Below are positions 25,374-32,976 of a stretch of 37,677 nt of DNA, piece after piece. Numbering within the stretch: position 1 is the stretch's first letter; each line of letters begins with the position of its first letter. This DNA is from Deltaproteobacteria bacterium (GTDB taxonomy: Bacteria; Desulfobacterota; Binatia; Binatales; Binataceae): positions 1 to 37,677 of the forward strand of contig JAJZAI010000035.1 in assembly GCA_021799495.1 (NCBI GenBank). Reading direction: 5' to 3'. The notes beneath the pieces are model-generated. The model did no database searches and was not told the DNA's origin. It saw nothing but the letters and a program-made list of their open reading frames with translations. Made by a program: the position numbers and the translations under genes.

Positions 25374-26245
25374 TTCGGCGCGAGCGCTTCCATCGTGCGC
25401 TCGTCGGGCAGCGTCTCGCTGTCCACCTTGAGCGGCAGGATGCAGACGTGGGTCGCGCCGGCCTTCAGATGGGCGTCGATACGGTCGCGGATTTTCGTCT
25501 CCGTGCCCCACGCGACGATCGCATCGACCAGCGCGTCGCTGCAGCCGTTGGCGAAATCCTCGTCCTTCCAGCCCAGGTTCTTCAGATTGTTGGTGTAGTT
25601 GGGCAGGCGCGGCACGTAGGTCTTCATGTACGTGCGCGCGGCCGCGCGGGCTTTCGCCGCGTCGCTCTCGAGCAGGACGGCTTGCGCGGCGCAAATCCAC
25701 GGCTTCGGCCCGATCGCCGCGCGCACTTTCGCGGTATGCTCCGGCGGCACAAAATAGGTATGCGTGCCGTTGGTCTCCGCGGCCGCCAGCGCGAGCATCT
25801 TCGGATGCAGCGCCGCGATCACGATCGGCACGTCCTCTTTCGGCGCCGGCGCCCGGTACAGCGCCGACTTCATCTTCGGCAGATAGTCCTTCATATAGCT
25901 GTAGGGCTTGTCATACGAATGGCCGCGCAGGTTCGCGACCAGCGGCTTGTGGCTTACGCCGATGCCGAGCAGGAAGCGTCCGTTGGACAATTCGCCGACG
26001 GTCTTGGACGCCGCCGACATCGTGATCGGATCGCGCGCCCAGATATTCGCGATGCCGGTCGCGAAGATCAGGCGTTCGGTATGCGCCGCAAGATAGCCGG
26101 CATGCGCGAACGGCTCGCGGCCGACCGCCTCCGGAATCCACAATGCGCTATAGCCGAACTTCTCGACCTTGCGCGCGAACGCCGCCGTCTCCGGCGCCTT
26201 CATTCCGTCAAGAAAAAACCATACTCCGTGTTTGCCGATTTCCAT
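25370..26245 (-). CDS. LLM-class (probably F420-dependent) oxidoreductase
   Basis: 291 residues, TIGR03620-like layout: MEIGKHGVWFFLDGM start, EKFGYSALWIPEAVGREPF (30-48), RLIFATGIANIWARDP (58-73), NGRFLLGIGVSHKPLV (87-102). SHKP and the NIWARDP block are typical of this LLM branch, thought to use F420 (family inference). GGAGGG lies 14 bases upstream of the ATG, rather far. It diverges from the tandem LLM pair at 26363 across a 117-base gap and overlaps the lipoprotein start by 4 bases downstream. Confidence 0.88.
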   Translation of the reverse strand: MEIGKHGVWFFLDGMKAPETAAFARKVEKFGYSALWIPEAVGREPFAHAGYLAAHTERLIFATGIANIWARDPITMSAASKTVGELSNGRFLLGIGVSHKPLVANLRGHSYDKPYSYMKDYLPKMKSALYRAPAPKEDVPIVIAALHPKMLALAAAETNGTHTYFVPPEHTAKVRAAIGPKPWICAAQAVLLESDAAKARAAARTYMKTYVPRLPNYTNNLKNLGWKDEDFANGCSDALVDAIVAWGTETKIRDRIDAHLKAGATHVCILPLKVDSETLPDERTMEALAPK

Positions 26246-26362
26246 GGCTTCGTAATAACCCTCCGCGCCGTCCGCGTAAAGCCGTCCGCGAGCGTTTCCC
26301 TTCGGCCCGCCGGCCGCGCTAAAAGTCCCTCAATAATCTTTTCGTCCGAGGAGCGCCGCAAC

Positions 26363-27223
26363 ATGAAAATCGGCCTGATGTTCGTAAATTCCGGTCCGTT
26401 CAGCAATCCCGACCTGCTCGCCCATCTGGCGGTCACGGCCGAAAAATGCGGCGTCGAATCGCTTTGGACGGTCGAGCACGTCGTCATTCCACAGGGCTAC
26501 CAATCGCCCTATCCATATTCTAAGAGCGGCAAAATCCCCGGCGGCGAGGACGTTTCGATTCCCGATCCGCTGATTCCGCTCGGTTTTATCGCGGCGGTCA
26601 CTTCGAAGGTGAAGCTCGCGACCGGCATCCTGATTCTCCCGCAGCGCCATCCGCTCTACACCGCCAAGGAAGTCGCCACGCTCGACGTGCTTTCGCACGG
26701 CCGCATGATCCTCGGCATCGGCTCGGGATGGCTCAAGGAGGAATTCGACGCGCTCGGCCTGGATTTCCACAAACGCGGCGCGCTGACCGACGAGGCGATT
26801 CAGGCGATGCGCGCGGTCTGGAATGAGAACCCGTCGAGCTATCGCGGCAAACATTTCAGTTTCGGACCGCTGATGAGCTTTCCCAAGCCGATCCAGAAAG
26901 GCGGCGTGCCGATTCACGTCGGCGGCCATTCGCCCGCAGCCGCGCGCCGGGCCGGCAAATACGGCGACGGCTTCTTCCCGGCGATCGGCGATCACGCGAA
27001 GCTCAAGGAGCTGTTCGGCCTCATGCGCGACTCGGCGAAGCAGGCCGGCCGCAATCCCGACGCGATCGAACTTTCGTGCATGGGCCGCGCCGACGCCGAC
27101 GCGCTCAAGTCGTATCGCGACATGGGGATTTCGCGCGCGGTCCTTGCGCCGCCGGCATTCGACAAGGACGGCCTGACGCGCGGACTCGAAAAACTCGCCA
27201 ACGACGTCATCGCGAAGCTCTGA
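26363..27223 (+). CDS. LLM-class F420-type oxidoreductase, tandem copy 1
   Basis: 286 residues from ATG 26363, with GAGGAG upstream. Marks: MKIGLMFVNSGPFSNPD, SLWTVEHVVIPQGY (residues 33-46), VKLATGILILPQRHPLYTAKE, GRMILGIGSGWLKEEFDALG, VPIHVGGHSPAAARRAGKYGDGFFP. This is the TIGR03619-like branch, with the conserved GGHS phosphate-binding segment. Its neighbour at 27265 has the same blocks almost word for word, so the two arose by tandem duplication. F420 use is family inference; no F420 biosynthesis gene is in view. A long frame running 5' to 25448 is antisense to the preceding LLM and is rejected. Confidence 0.92.
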   Translation: MKIGLMFVNSGPFSNPDLLAHLAVTAEKCGVESLWTVEHVVIPQGYQSPYPYSKSGKIPGGEDVSIPDPLIPLGFIAAVTSKVKLATGILILPQRHPLYTAKEVATLDVLSHGRMILGIGSGWLKEEFDALGLDFHKRGALTDEAIQAMRAVWNENPSSYRGKHFSFGPLMSFPKPIQKGGVPIHVGGHSPAAARRAGKYGDGFFPAIGDHAKLKELFGLMRDSAKQAGRNPDAIELSCMGRADADALKSYRDMGISRAVLAPPAFDKDGLTRGLEKLANDVIAKL

Positions 27224-27264
27224 CGCGCGCGTGCGCCGCAACACGATCGAACGGAGTCGCAAGC

Positions 27265-28122
27265 ATGAAAGCGGGAATCATCTTCGCCAATTCCGGTCCC
27301 TTCAGCCGCCCGGAGCTGTTCGGACAACTCGCGCGCGAGGCCGAAGGTTTCGGCTTCGAATCGATCTGGACGGTCGAGCACGTCGTCGTTCCGCAGCCGC
27401 ATACGCCCTACCCCGGCTCGAAGGACGGCCAGATGCCGGGCGGAGACGACGTTGCGATTCCCGATCCGCTGATTCCGCTTGGCTACGCCGCCGCCCTCAC
27501 CAGCCGCATCAAGCTCGCCACCGGCATCGTGATTTTGCCGCAGCGCCATCCTCTCTACCTCGCCAAGCAGCTCGCGACGATCGACCTGCTGTCGCACGGC
27601 AGGATGATTCTCGGCATCGGCAGCGGATGGATGAAGGAAGAGTTCGACGCGGTCGGCGTCGATTTTCATCGGCGCGGCTCGATTACCGACGAAGCGATTC
27701 AGGCGATGCGCGCGGTATGGAACGACAATCCCGCCAGCTTCCACGGCAAACATTTTCATTTTCACGACGTCAAAAGCCTGCCCAAGCCGGTCCAGCCCGG
27801 CGGCGTGCCGATTCATGTAGGCGGCCATTCGGCGGCGGCCGCGCGCCGTGCCGGACGCTTCGGCGACGGCTTCTTTCCAACCATCGTCGATCCGGCCAAA
27901 CTGAAGGCGATTTTCGCGACTGTCCGCGAGGAGGCGAAGCGCGCGGGACGCAATCCGGACGCGATCGAGTTCACCGCGATGGGGGCGGCGAAGCTCGACG
28001 CGGTGCGCGCCGCGGAGGACGCCGGCGTGCGGCGTGTCGTTTTCGGGCCGCCGGCCAGCGACCCGGCCAAGCTCCGCGCCGGACTGGAACGGATCGCGAA
28101 CGACATCATCGCGAAAATCTGA
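27265..28122 (+). CDS. LLM-class F420-type oxidoreductase, tandem copy 2
   Basis: 285 residues, ATG 27265 with ACGGAG about 10 bases upstream, 41 bases after copy 1. MKAGIIFANSGPFSRPE, SIWTVEHVVVPQPHTP, KLATGIVILPQRHPLYLAKQ, HGRMILGIGSGWMKEEFD, VPIHVGGHSAAAARRAGRFGDGFFP and the C-terminal NDIIAKI mirror copy 1. Differences cluster in the segment after EHVV (Q-P-H versus Q-G-Y) and in the GKHFHFHDV region versus GKHFSFGPL, places that line the substrate pocket in this fold. Distinct substrates for the two copies are a reasonable inference. A SnoaL-like gene follows 21 bases later. Confidence 0.92.
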   Translation: MKAGIIFANSGPFSRPELFGQLAREAEGFGFESIWTVEHVVVPQPHTPYPGSKDGQMPGGDDVAIPDPLIPLGYAAALTSRIKLATGIVILPQRHPLYLAKQLATIDLLSHGRMILGIGSGWMKEEFDAVGVDFHRRGSITDEAIQAMRAVWNDNPASFHGKHFHFHDVKSLPKPVQPGGVPIHVGGHSAAAARRAGRFGDGFFPTIVDPAKLKAIFATVREEAKRAGRNPDAIEFTAMGAAKLDAVRAAEDAGVRRVVFGPPASDPAKLRAGLERIANDIIAKI

Positions 28123-28143
28123 AACCATAGGGAGACCTGCACG

Positions 28144-28542
28144 ATGGACGGTTTATCGATGACTCGCGAGCAACTGGCGGATCTGACGCGGCGGTTCGTC
28201 GATGCGTTCAACCTGATCGATCTCGACGCCGTGATGGATTTCTTCGCCGACGACGCGATCTACGACGAATTCAACGGCCGCCGCAATCGCGGACGCGACG
28301 CGATTCGCGCCGCCTTGACGCCGCAATTCACGGGCGCGTTCGGCCGGATGCAATTCCTCGACGACGACCTTTTTATCGACGCGGCGACCGGCAAGGTGAT
28401 GGCGAGCTGGCGATGCACGCTCGATGTGAAGGGCCATCCGACTTCATGGCGCGGACTCGACCTGCTGCACTTCCGGCCCGACGGCAAGCTTGTGCAGAAG
28501 CTCACCTACGCCAAGGCCAAAGCCCCGTTGTTCGAGGATTAG
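28144..28542 (+). CDS. SnoaL-like/NTF2-fold protein
   Basis: 132 residues, cone-shaped NTF2 fold: FVDAFNLIDLDAVMDFFADDAIYDEFNGR (residues 18-46, in part), GRDAIRAAL (49-57), then strands with GKVMASWRCTLDVKGHPTSWRGLDLLHFRPDGKLVQKLTYAK. Such proteins act as isomerases, lyases or epoxide hydrolases on small hydrophobic ligands, including steroid ketoisomerase and limonene epoxide hydrolase, but many have unknown roles. It has GGGAGA ahead of the ATG and follows the tandem LLM pair closely, probably in one transcript, so it may act on their product. Confidence 0.85.
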   Translation: MDGLSMTREQLADLTRRFVDAFNLIDLDAVMDFFADDAIYDEFNGRRNRGRDAIRAALTPQFTGAFGRMQFLDDDLFIDAATGKVMASWRCTLDVKGHPTSWRGLDLLHFRPDGKLVQKLTYAKAKAPLFED

Positions 28543-28586
28543 CGGCGCGCGGGGCGGGAATCGCGCTTTTCCCACCCAGCCCGCGT

Positions 28587-29372
28587 TCAGACCGATTTGA
28601 TTGCGCCGCCTTCGATCCGAATCAGCGAGCCGGTGATATAGCCCGCGAGCGGACTCGCGATAAACGCCGCGAGCGCGCCGAATTCCGCCGGATCGCCCAT
28701 CCGGCCCACCGGAATGGACTTCGCCGCGCGTTCGGCGAATTCGTCGGCCGAGATCTGTTGCCGCGCCGCCATGCTCCGCTGCACCTGCATCACGCGGTCG
28801 GTCTTGAACGCTCCGGGCAAGAGGGTGTTGACGGTGACGCCCTCCGCCGCGACCTCGCCCGCCAGCGTCTTGGCCCATCCGACCACGGCGCCGCGCAGAG
28901 TGTTCGATACCGCGATTATCGGAATCGGCTGCACCACCGATTCGGAAGCGACGTTGATTACCCTGCCCCATCGGCGCGAGCGCATGTCGGGCAGCGCCAG
29001 TTCGGTCACGCGGAACGTGTTGAGCACCATCGCGCGGAACTGCTGCTCCCAAACTTCGGGCGCGACTCCGATCGCGCGCGACGGCGGCGGTCCGCCCGAA
29101 TTGTTGAGCAGGATATCGATCGGCCCGAGTTCCTTGCGCGCGTGCGCGACCGCGCGCTCAATACTCGGCCAATCCGACATGTCGGCGGCGACGCCGATCG
29201 CGCGTCCGCCGCGTTGGTTGATTTCGGCGACCGCTTGATCGATCCCCTCCTGGCCGCGCGCCGCGACCGCGACTGCGACTCCTTCACCGGCGAGCGCGTC
29301 GGCGACGCCGCGTCCGAGTCCCTTGCTCCCGCCAAACACGATCGCGGTCTTTCCCGCCAGTTTCAGGTCCAT
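28587..29372 (-). CDS. Atypical SDR-family protein lacking the catalytic Tyr/Lys
   Basis: 261 residues, Rossmann-fold SDR with nucleotide motif GGSKGLG (14-20), NNSGG (90-94) instead of NNAG, and a C-terminal GSLIRIEGG. Where classical SDRs have Tyr-x3-Lys the sequence is SNTLR (156-160), giving Ser156 and Arg160; VASES (141-145) precedes it. NSGGPPP plus S-N-x-L-R is a recurring subfamily pattern, so the change is likely ancestral rather than decay, but it argues against simple dehydrogenase chemistry. It converges on the SnoaL-like gene, ending 44 bases from its stop. Confidence 0.85.
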   Translation of the reverse strand: MDLKLAGKTAIVFGGSKGLGRGVADALAGEGVAVAVAARGQEGIDQAVAEINQRGGRAIGVAADMSDWPSIERAVAHARKELGPIDILLNNSGGPPPSRAIGVAPEVWEQQFRAMVLNTFRVTELALPDMRSRRWGRVINVASESVVQPIPIIAVSNTLRGAVVGWAKTLAGEVAAEGVTVNTLLPGAFKTDRVMQVQRSMAARQQISADEFAERAAKSIPVGRMGDPAEFGALAAFIASPLAGYITGSLIRIEGGAIKSV

Positions 29373-29529
29373 CGCTCGATCGCTCCTTCAGATCTATGCT
29401 GTGCGCTCCCCGCGCCCCGCCATCTTCGCCGAACAAAACACAAAATTCCAATCGCTCTTTCGAGAGCCTTGAACGATTAAGTCAGCGTTGAGAAGCCTGT
29501 GGAGAGTGTGGAGAAAAGAGAGTCGACCG

Positions 29530-29568
29530 TCTTCGTCAAATATTCGCCGTGCTGGTATAATTTCAGCA
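29530..29568 (+). promoter_or_regulatory. Promoter giving a leaderless OLD-nuclease transcript
   Basis: A consensus -10, TATAAT, lies at 29556-29561, with TTCGTC 18 bp upstream as a weak -35. Six bases separate the -10 from the ATG at 29568, so transcription would start at or next to the start codon. No ribosome site precedes that ATG, in agreement with a leaderless message. The 29373-29529 stretch otherwise shows no gene. Confidence 0.6.
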
Positions 29569-31229
29569 TGATCAAGGAGCTGCATTTCAAGGCCGGCTCT
29601 TCGAAGAGACAACCGCCTCTTATCCTCGAAGATGTTGGCCCGATGACGGTTTTCGTCGGGCCGAATAATGCCGGAAAGAGCCAGGCACTGCGCGAGATCT
29701 TTCAGTTCTGTCAGTCAGGACAACCGCACCTTTTAAAAGTTATCTTTTCGGCTCTTCCATTTAGGCATCGAAGTGAAGAGCTAGCTTCGCTTGCGCTTTC
29801 TAGAATTTCAACCGAACCGCTAAACGATACTTCTCTGGCGGGAGACGATTTAAGTATTCTTCTAGGAGCGGCGACTCAACACGTTAGTAGACGGTATTTT
29901 CTAGAAATGTTGAAAAATCCGTCTCAAAGTCCTAATGCTTTTGCGACTCAGTACTTACAACACAGAATAATTAATTTGGATGGTGGTCAGCGTCTCTCGA
30001 TATTGAATCCACAACCGATCATGGACGTTCGGCATCCAAATTCGTCTTTAGCAAAACTCGCAATATATCCCGATAAACGTATAACACTTCGAAATGATAT
30101 TCGAGATGCGACAGGCATGTATGCCGCTTTGGACGCGACCCACGGCCAATATCAGATGCGCTTTTCGGAAGAAGAGCCACCCGATGAAATGAAGCTCGAT
30201 AGCGTTGATTTAAGAAACTATATGGATGAGGCAAAGCCCGTCGAAGCCGTGAGCGATGGCGTGAAGGCCTATTCGGGCATTCTTCTTGCACTTTATGCGA
30301 GCGATCCAGAGATTATCTTTATAGATGAACCTGAGGCTTTTCTTCATCCGGCCCTGAGCGCAAAGCTTGCAAAGAGTATGGCGGCTATAGCGTGTTCGCA
30401 AGCCAAACAGATTTTTGTTGCCACCCATAGCCCTCATTTTCTAATGGGCGCGATTCAGTCAGGCGCCGAAATAAACATCGTGCGCTTAACGTATGACGGC
30501 GAGACAGGAACCGCGCGACTTTTGCCTGCGGATAGGCTTGTGAAATTAATGAGAGATCCTCTTTTGCGCTCTGTCGGCGTGATCGAGGGACTCTTTTACA
30601 ACGCCGTGATTGTTTGCGAAGGAAATTCCGATCGAGCCTTTTATCAGGAAGTCAATGAGCGCCTCGTACGCTCAGACGATACGCGTGCTATCCCGCACGC
30701 GCTTTTCTTGAATGCGGAAAATAAACAAACGGTATCTCGCATCACCAAAGTTTTGAGGAGCCTGGGAATACAATGTGCCGAAATTCTCGACATTGATGTT
30801 TTAAAGGACGGAGGTGACGAGTGGGCTCGCCATCTTCGCGCCTGTGGTCTTCCAGAAATAGAGCATCAACCTTATGGAAATCGCCGTAATTCTATTCTCA
30901 AATGTGTCAACGATCGCGACAAGGATTTCAAGATAAGAGGTGGCATTAATCTTCTTACCGGTAAGGACCGGGAAGCTGCGGAGAATCTTTTGTCAGATCT
31001 TGCGAAATACGGTTGTTTCGTCGTTCCGAAAGGCGAGGTAGAAGCTTGGCTCGAATATTTGGGAATACCAAAATCGAAGAAAAATTGGCTCCCCCGGATT
31101 TTTGAGAGAATGGGAAGCGATCCTGATTCGGTGGATTACGTCAGACCCTCTCAGGGAGACGTGTGGGATTTCATCGGCGAAATTAGCAAATGGCTCCGTG
31201 ATCCACACCGGAAGGGCATTCCGGTGTGA
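29568..31229 (+). CDS. OLD-family ATPase-TOPRIM nuclease (putative phage-defence gene)
   Basis: 553 residues. An ABC-type ATPase domain: Walker A GPNNAGKS at 31-38, signature-like SDGVKAYSG at 229-237, Walker B IIFIDEPEAFLHP at 249-261, switch His in ATHSPH at 285-290. A C-terminal TOPRIM domain follows: VCEGNSDRAF (Glu351), DID at 408-410 and PKGEVEAWL (488-496). This is the OLD (overcome lysogenization defect) layout. Gabija GajA has the same architecture but is paired with a UvrD helicase, absent here: the next genes are a SnoaL/SDR pair and a crotonase. ATG 29568 is preferred over one 69 bases upstream because a TATAAT lies between them. Codon use is much more AT-rich than its neighbours, which indicates horizontal transfer. 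Confidence 0.88.
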   Translation: MIKELHFKAGSSKRQPPLILEDVGPMTVFVGPNNAGKSQALREIFQFCQSGQPHLLKVIFSALPFRHRSEELASLALSRISTEPLNDTSLAGDDLSILLGAATQHVSRRYFLEMLKNPSQSPNAFATQYLQHRIINLDGGQRLSILNPQPIMDVRHPNSSLAKLAIYPDKRITLRNDIRDATGMYAALDATHGQYQMRFSEEEPPDEMKLDSVDLRNYMDEAKPVEAVSDGVKAYSGILLALYASDPEIIFIDEPEAFLHPALSAKLAKSMAAIACSQAKQIFVATHSPHFLMGAIQSGAEINIVRLTYDGETGTARLLPADRLVKLMRDPLLRSVGVIEGLFYNAVIVCEGNSDRAFYQEVNERLVRSDDTRAIPHALFLNAENKQTVSRITKVLRSLGIQCAEILDIDVLKDGGDEWARHLRACGLPEIEHQPYGNRRNSILKCVNDRDKDFKIRGGINLLTGKDREAAENLLSDLAKYGCFVVPKGEVEAWLEYLGIPKSKKNWLPRIFERMGSDPDSVDYVRPSQGDVWDFIGEISKWLRDPHRKGIPV

Positions 31230-31326
31230 ATCCCAGCGGCAATCGCCCCTGTCGCTTTTCACCCGGCGGGGAAATGTGCTCAAAGAATCATCGAAACACG
31301 CGCCAGCGTCAGCGAGGTTTGCGCCG

Positions 31327-32121
31327 ATGAGCACCGCCGAAAAACCCGTCCTGGTCCATCATGAAGCCCCCCTCGGATGGATCATCATCAACCGCCCGCA
31401 GGTCAAAAACGCACTCAACTTCGAGGCCTGGAAGGGCATCGTCAGCGCGGTCGAGGAGCTTAACGCCGACCCCGGCGTGCGGGTTATCGTGATGCGCGGC
31501 TCGACGCTCGACTCTTTTATCTCCGGCGCGGACATTTCCGAATTCCCGAGCCATCGCGCGAACGCCGAACAGGCGCGCGCCTACCGCTCCGCCCCCTCCA
31601 ACGCGACCAGCGCGCTGGCCAACTCGCCGAAGCCCGTGGTCGCGATGATCGCCGGAATCTGTATCGGCGGCGGCCTGCAGGTCGCGCTCTCGTGCGACGT
31701 CCGGATCGCGGCGCGCGGCACGCGGATGGGAATCCCGGCGGCGCGGCTCGGCCTCGCCTATCCGCTCGACGGCGTGCTCTCGCTGATGCAGATCGCGGGA
31801 CCGGCCAACGCGCGCGATATACTGATGTCGGCGCGGATTTTCGACTCCGAAGAGGGCTACGCGATGGGCCTTCTGAACAAGCTGGCCGACAAGGACGAGC
31901 TGGAGGCCGTCGTGCGCGACTACGCCGGCCGGATGGCGATGAATGCGCCGCTGACGATGGCCGCCGCCAAAATGACGATCCGCGAGGGACTGCGCGACGG
32001 CGCCGAACGCGACAGCGCAGCGATCGCCGAGATGGTCGCGCGTTGCTTCAACAGCGAGGATTATCGCGAAGGCGTCAAGGCGTTCATGGAGAAGCGCCCG
32101 CCGCGTTTTCAAGGTCGATAG
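31327..32121 (+). CDS. Crotonase-superfamily protein lacking both catalytic Glu
   Basis: 264 residues, enoyl-CoA hydratase/isomerase fold: INRPQVKNAL (21-30), SGADISEF (66-73), AMIAGICIGGGLQVALSCDVRIA (106-128, in part), ending with KAFMEKRPPRF, the typical hydratase tail. Of the two catalytic glutamates of classical hydratases, the first (GGGxE) is Gln118 and the second (PE) is Ala138 in GIPAAR. The oxyanion-hole glycines remain. It could be an isomerase, hydrolase or other CoA-ester crotonase rather than a hydratase. It starts 97 bases after the defence gene and ends before the TetR promoter; an ordinary host-like gene again by GC. Confidence 0.85.
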   Translation: MSTAEKPVLVHHEAPLGWIIINRPQVKNALNFEAWKGIVSAVEELNADPGVRVIVMRGSTLDSFISGADISEFPSHRANAEQARAYRSAPSNATSALANSPKPVVAMIAGICIGGGLQVALSCDVRIAARGTRMGIPAARLGLAYPLDGVLSLMQIAGPANARDILMSARIFDSEEGYAMGLLNKLADKDELEAVVRDYAGRMAMNAPLTMAAAKMTIREGLRDGAERDSAAIAEMVARCFNSEDYREGVKAFMEKRPPRFQGR

Positions 32122-32194
32122 GCGGCGCTTGCGTCACGAATCCGTCCTAATCATTTGAAATCGTTGAATAATTGAAGATTATTAGATTTTCGAG

Positions 32195-32239
32195 TTGACA
32201 AACAGTCAAGACTGATTGTAACAGTCCGGTTTGATTGTA
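32195..32239 (+). promoter_or_regulatory. TetR promoter with tandem 19-bp operator-like repeats
   Basis: TTGACA at 32195-32200 with TGTAAC at 32217-32222 (16-bp spacing) forms a likely promoter. Overlapping it are two head-to-tail units, ACAGTCAAGACTGATTGTA (32202-32220) and ACAGTCCGGTTTGATTGTA (32221-32239), 14 of 19 bases identical. The first holds the inverted repeat CAGTC-AA-GACTG. The position, just upstream of a tetR gene, suggests autoregulation of the tetR-P450 operon. Confidence 0.6.
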
Positions 32240-32325
32240 AATCTGGCCGTTAAGCGGCGCCCGATGGCGCTGCAAGCCGCCGCAGGACAATCCCGGCGCG
32301 CGCGCGGGCCGGATCAAACACGACG

Positions 32326-32976
32326 ATGTCCGGATTGCAGGAAGAACGCAGCGCCGAAACCCGGCGCAAACTGCTCGACGCGACGCTCGAATGCCTGCAC
32401 GAGTTCGGCTACGCGGGCACGACCACGATCGAAATCGCGCGGCGGGCGGGAGTGTCGCGCGGCGCCCAGTTGCATCACTACCCCCGCAAGCAGGAACTCG
32501 TCGCAAGCGCGCTGGAGCATGTGTTCACGCTCCGGCTCGAGCAGTTCCGCAACGCCGCGGTCGAGCTTCCGGCCGGCCGCGAGGCGCGCGTCAACGCCCT
32601 GATCGACCTGCTCTGGCCGGCCTTCCGCGGCCCGGCGTTCTACGCCTGGCTGGAGTTGGTGGTCGCGTCGCGGACCGACCCCGCCCTGCGCGACGCCGTG
32701 CGCGCCGCCAGCCAGCGCTTCGCCGAGGGCGTCCGGCGGATACTGGCCGCGATTTTCGGAGTCAGCGAGGATGCGCGCGGCGCGGCGGGCGCGATCGAGT
32801 TCGTGATCTTCGGCCTGCTCGAATCGCTCGCGATCGAGCATTCGCTGCGCGACGCCCAAGGCGCCGATCGCGCCGAGTTCGAGGCCGCAATCGGGTTTCT
32901 GAAAAATCTTGCGAATTTTATCGTGGACCGGTCCGTCGGCCCGGTTTGCAATTCGCCGGACGAGATGGGCCGCTGA
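32326..32976 (+). CDS. TetR-family transcriptional regulator
   Basis: 216 residues. N-terminal helix-turn-helix: TRRKLLDATLECLHEFGYAG (12-31, in part), TTTIEIARRAGVSRGAQLHHYPRKQELVASAL (33-64 region), the canonical TetR DNA-binding domain. The rest is a helical ligand-binding domain with no assignable ligand. Its stop overlaps the start of P450-1 by one base (TGATG), so it is the first gene of a tetR-P450-P450 unit and most likely controls it from the operator-like repeats at 32202-32239. ATG 32326 is used; the nearest purine-rich region upstream is weak. Confidence 0.9.
   Translation: MSGLQEERSAETRRKLLDATLECLHEFGYAGTTTIEIARRAGVSRGAQLHHYPRKQELVASALEHVFTLRLEQFRNAAVELPAGREARVNALIDLLWPAFRGPAFYAWLELVVASRTDPALRDAVRAASQRFAEGVRRILAAIFGVSEDARGAAGAIEFVIFGLLESLAIEHSLRDAQGADRAEFEAAIGFLKNLANFIVDRSVGPVCNSPDEMGR

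Noticed and set aside
25448-26362. Long 5' extension of the tandem LLM copy 1
   Set aside because: Antisense to the preceding LLM; the family start MKIGLMF with GAGGAG lies at 26363.
29568-31229. Gabija system
   Set aside because: Only a GajA-like architecture is present; no UvrD/GajB helicase gene on either side.
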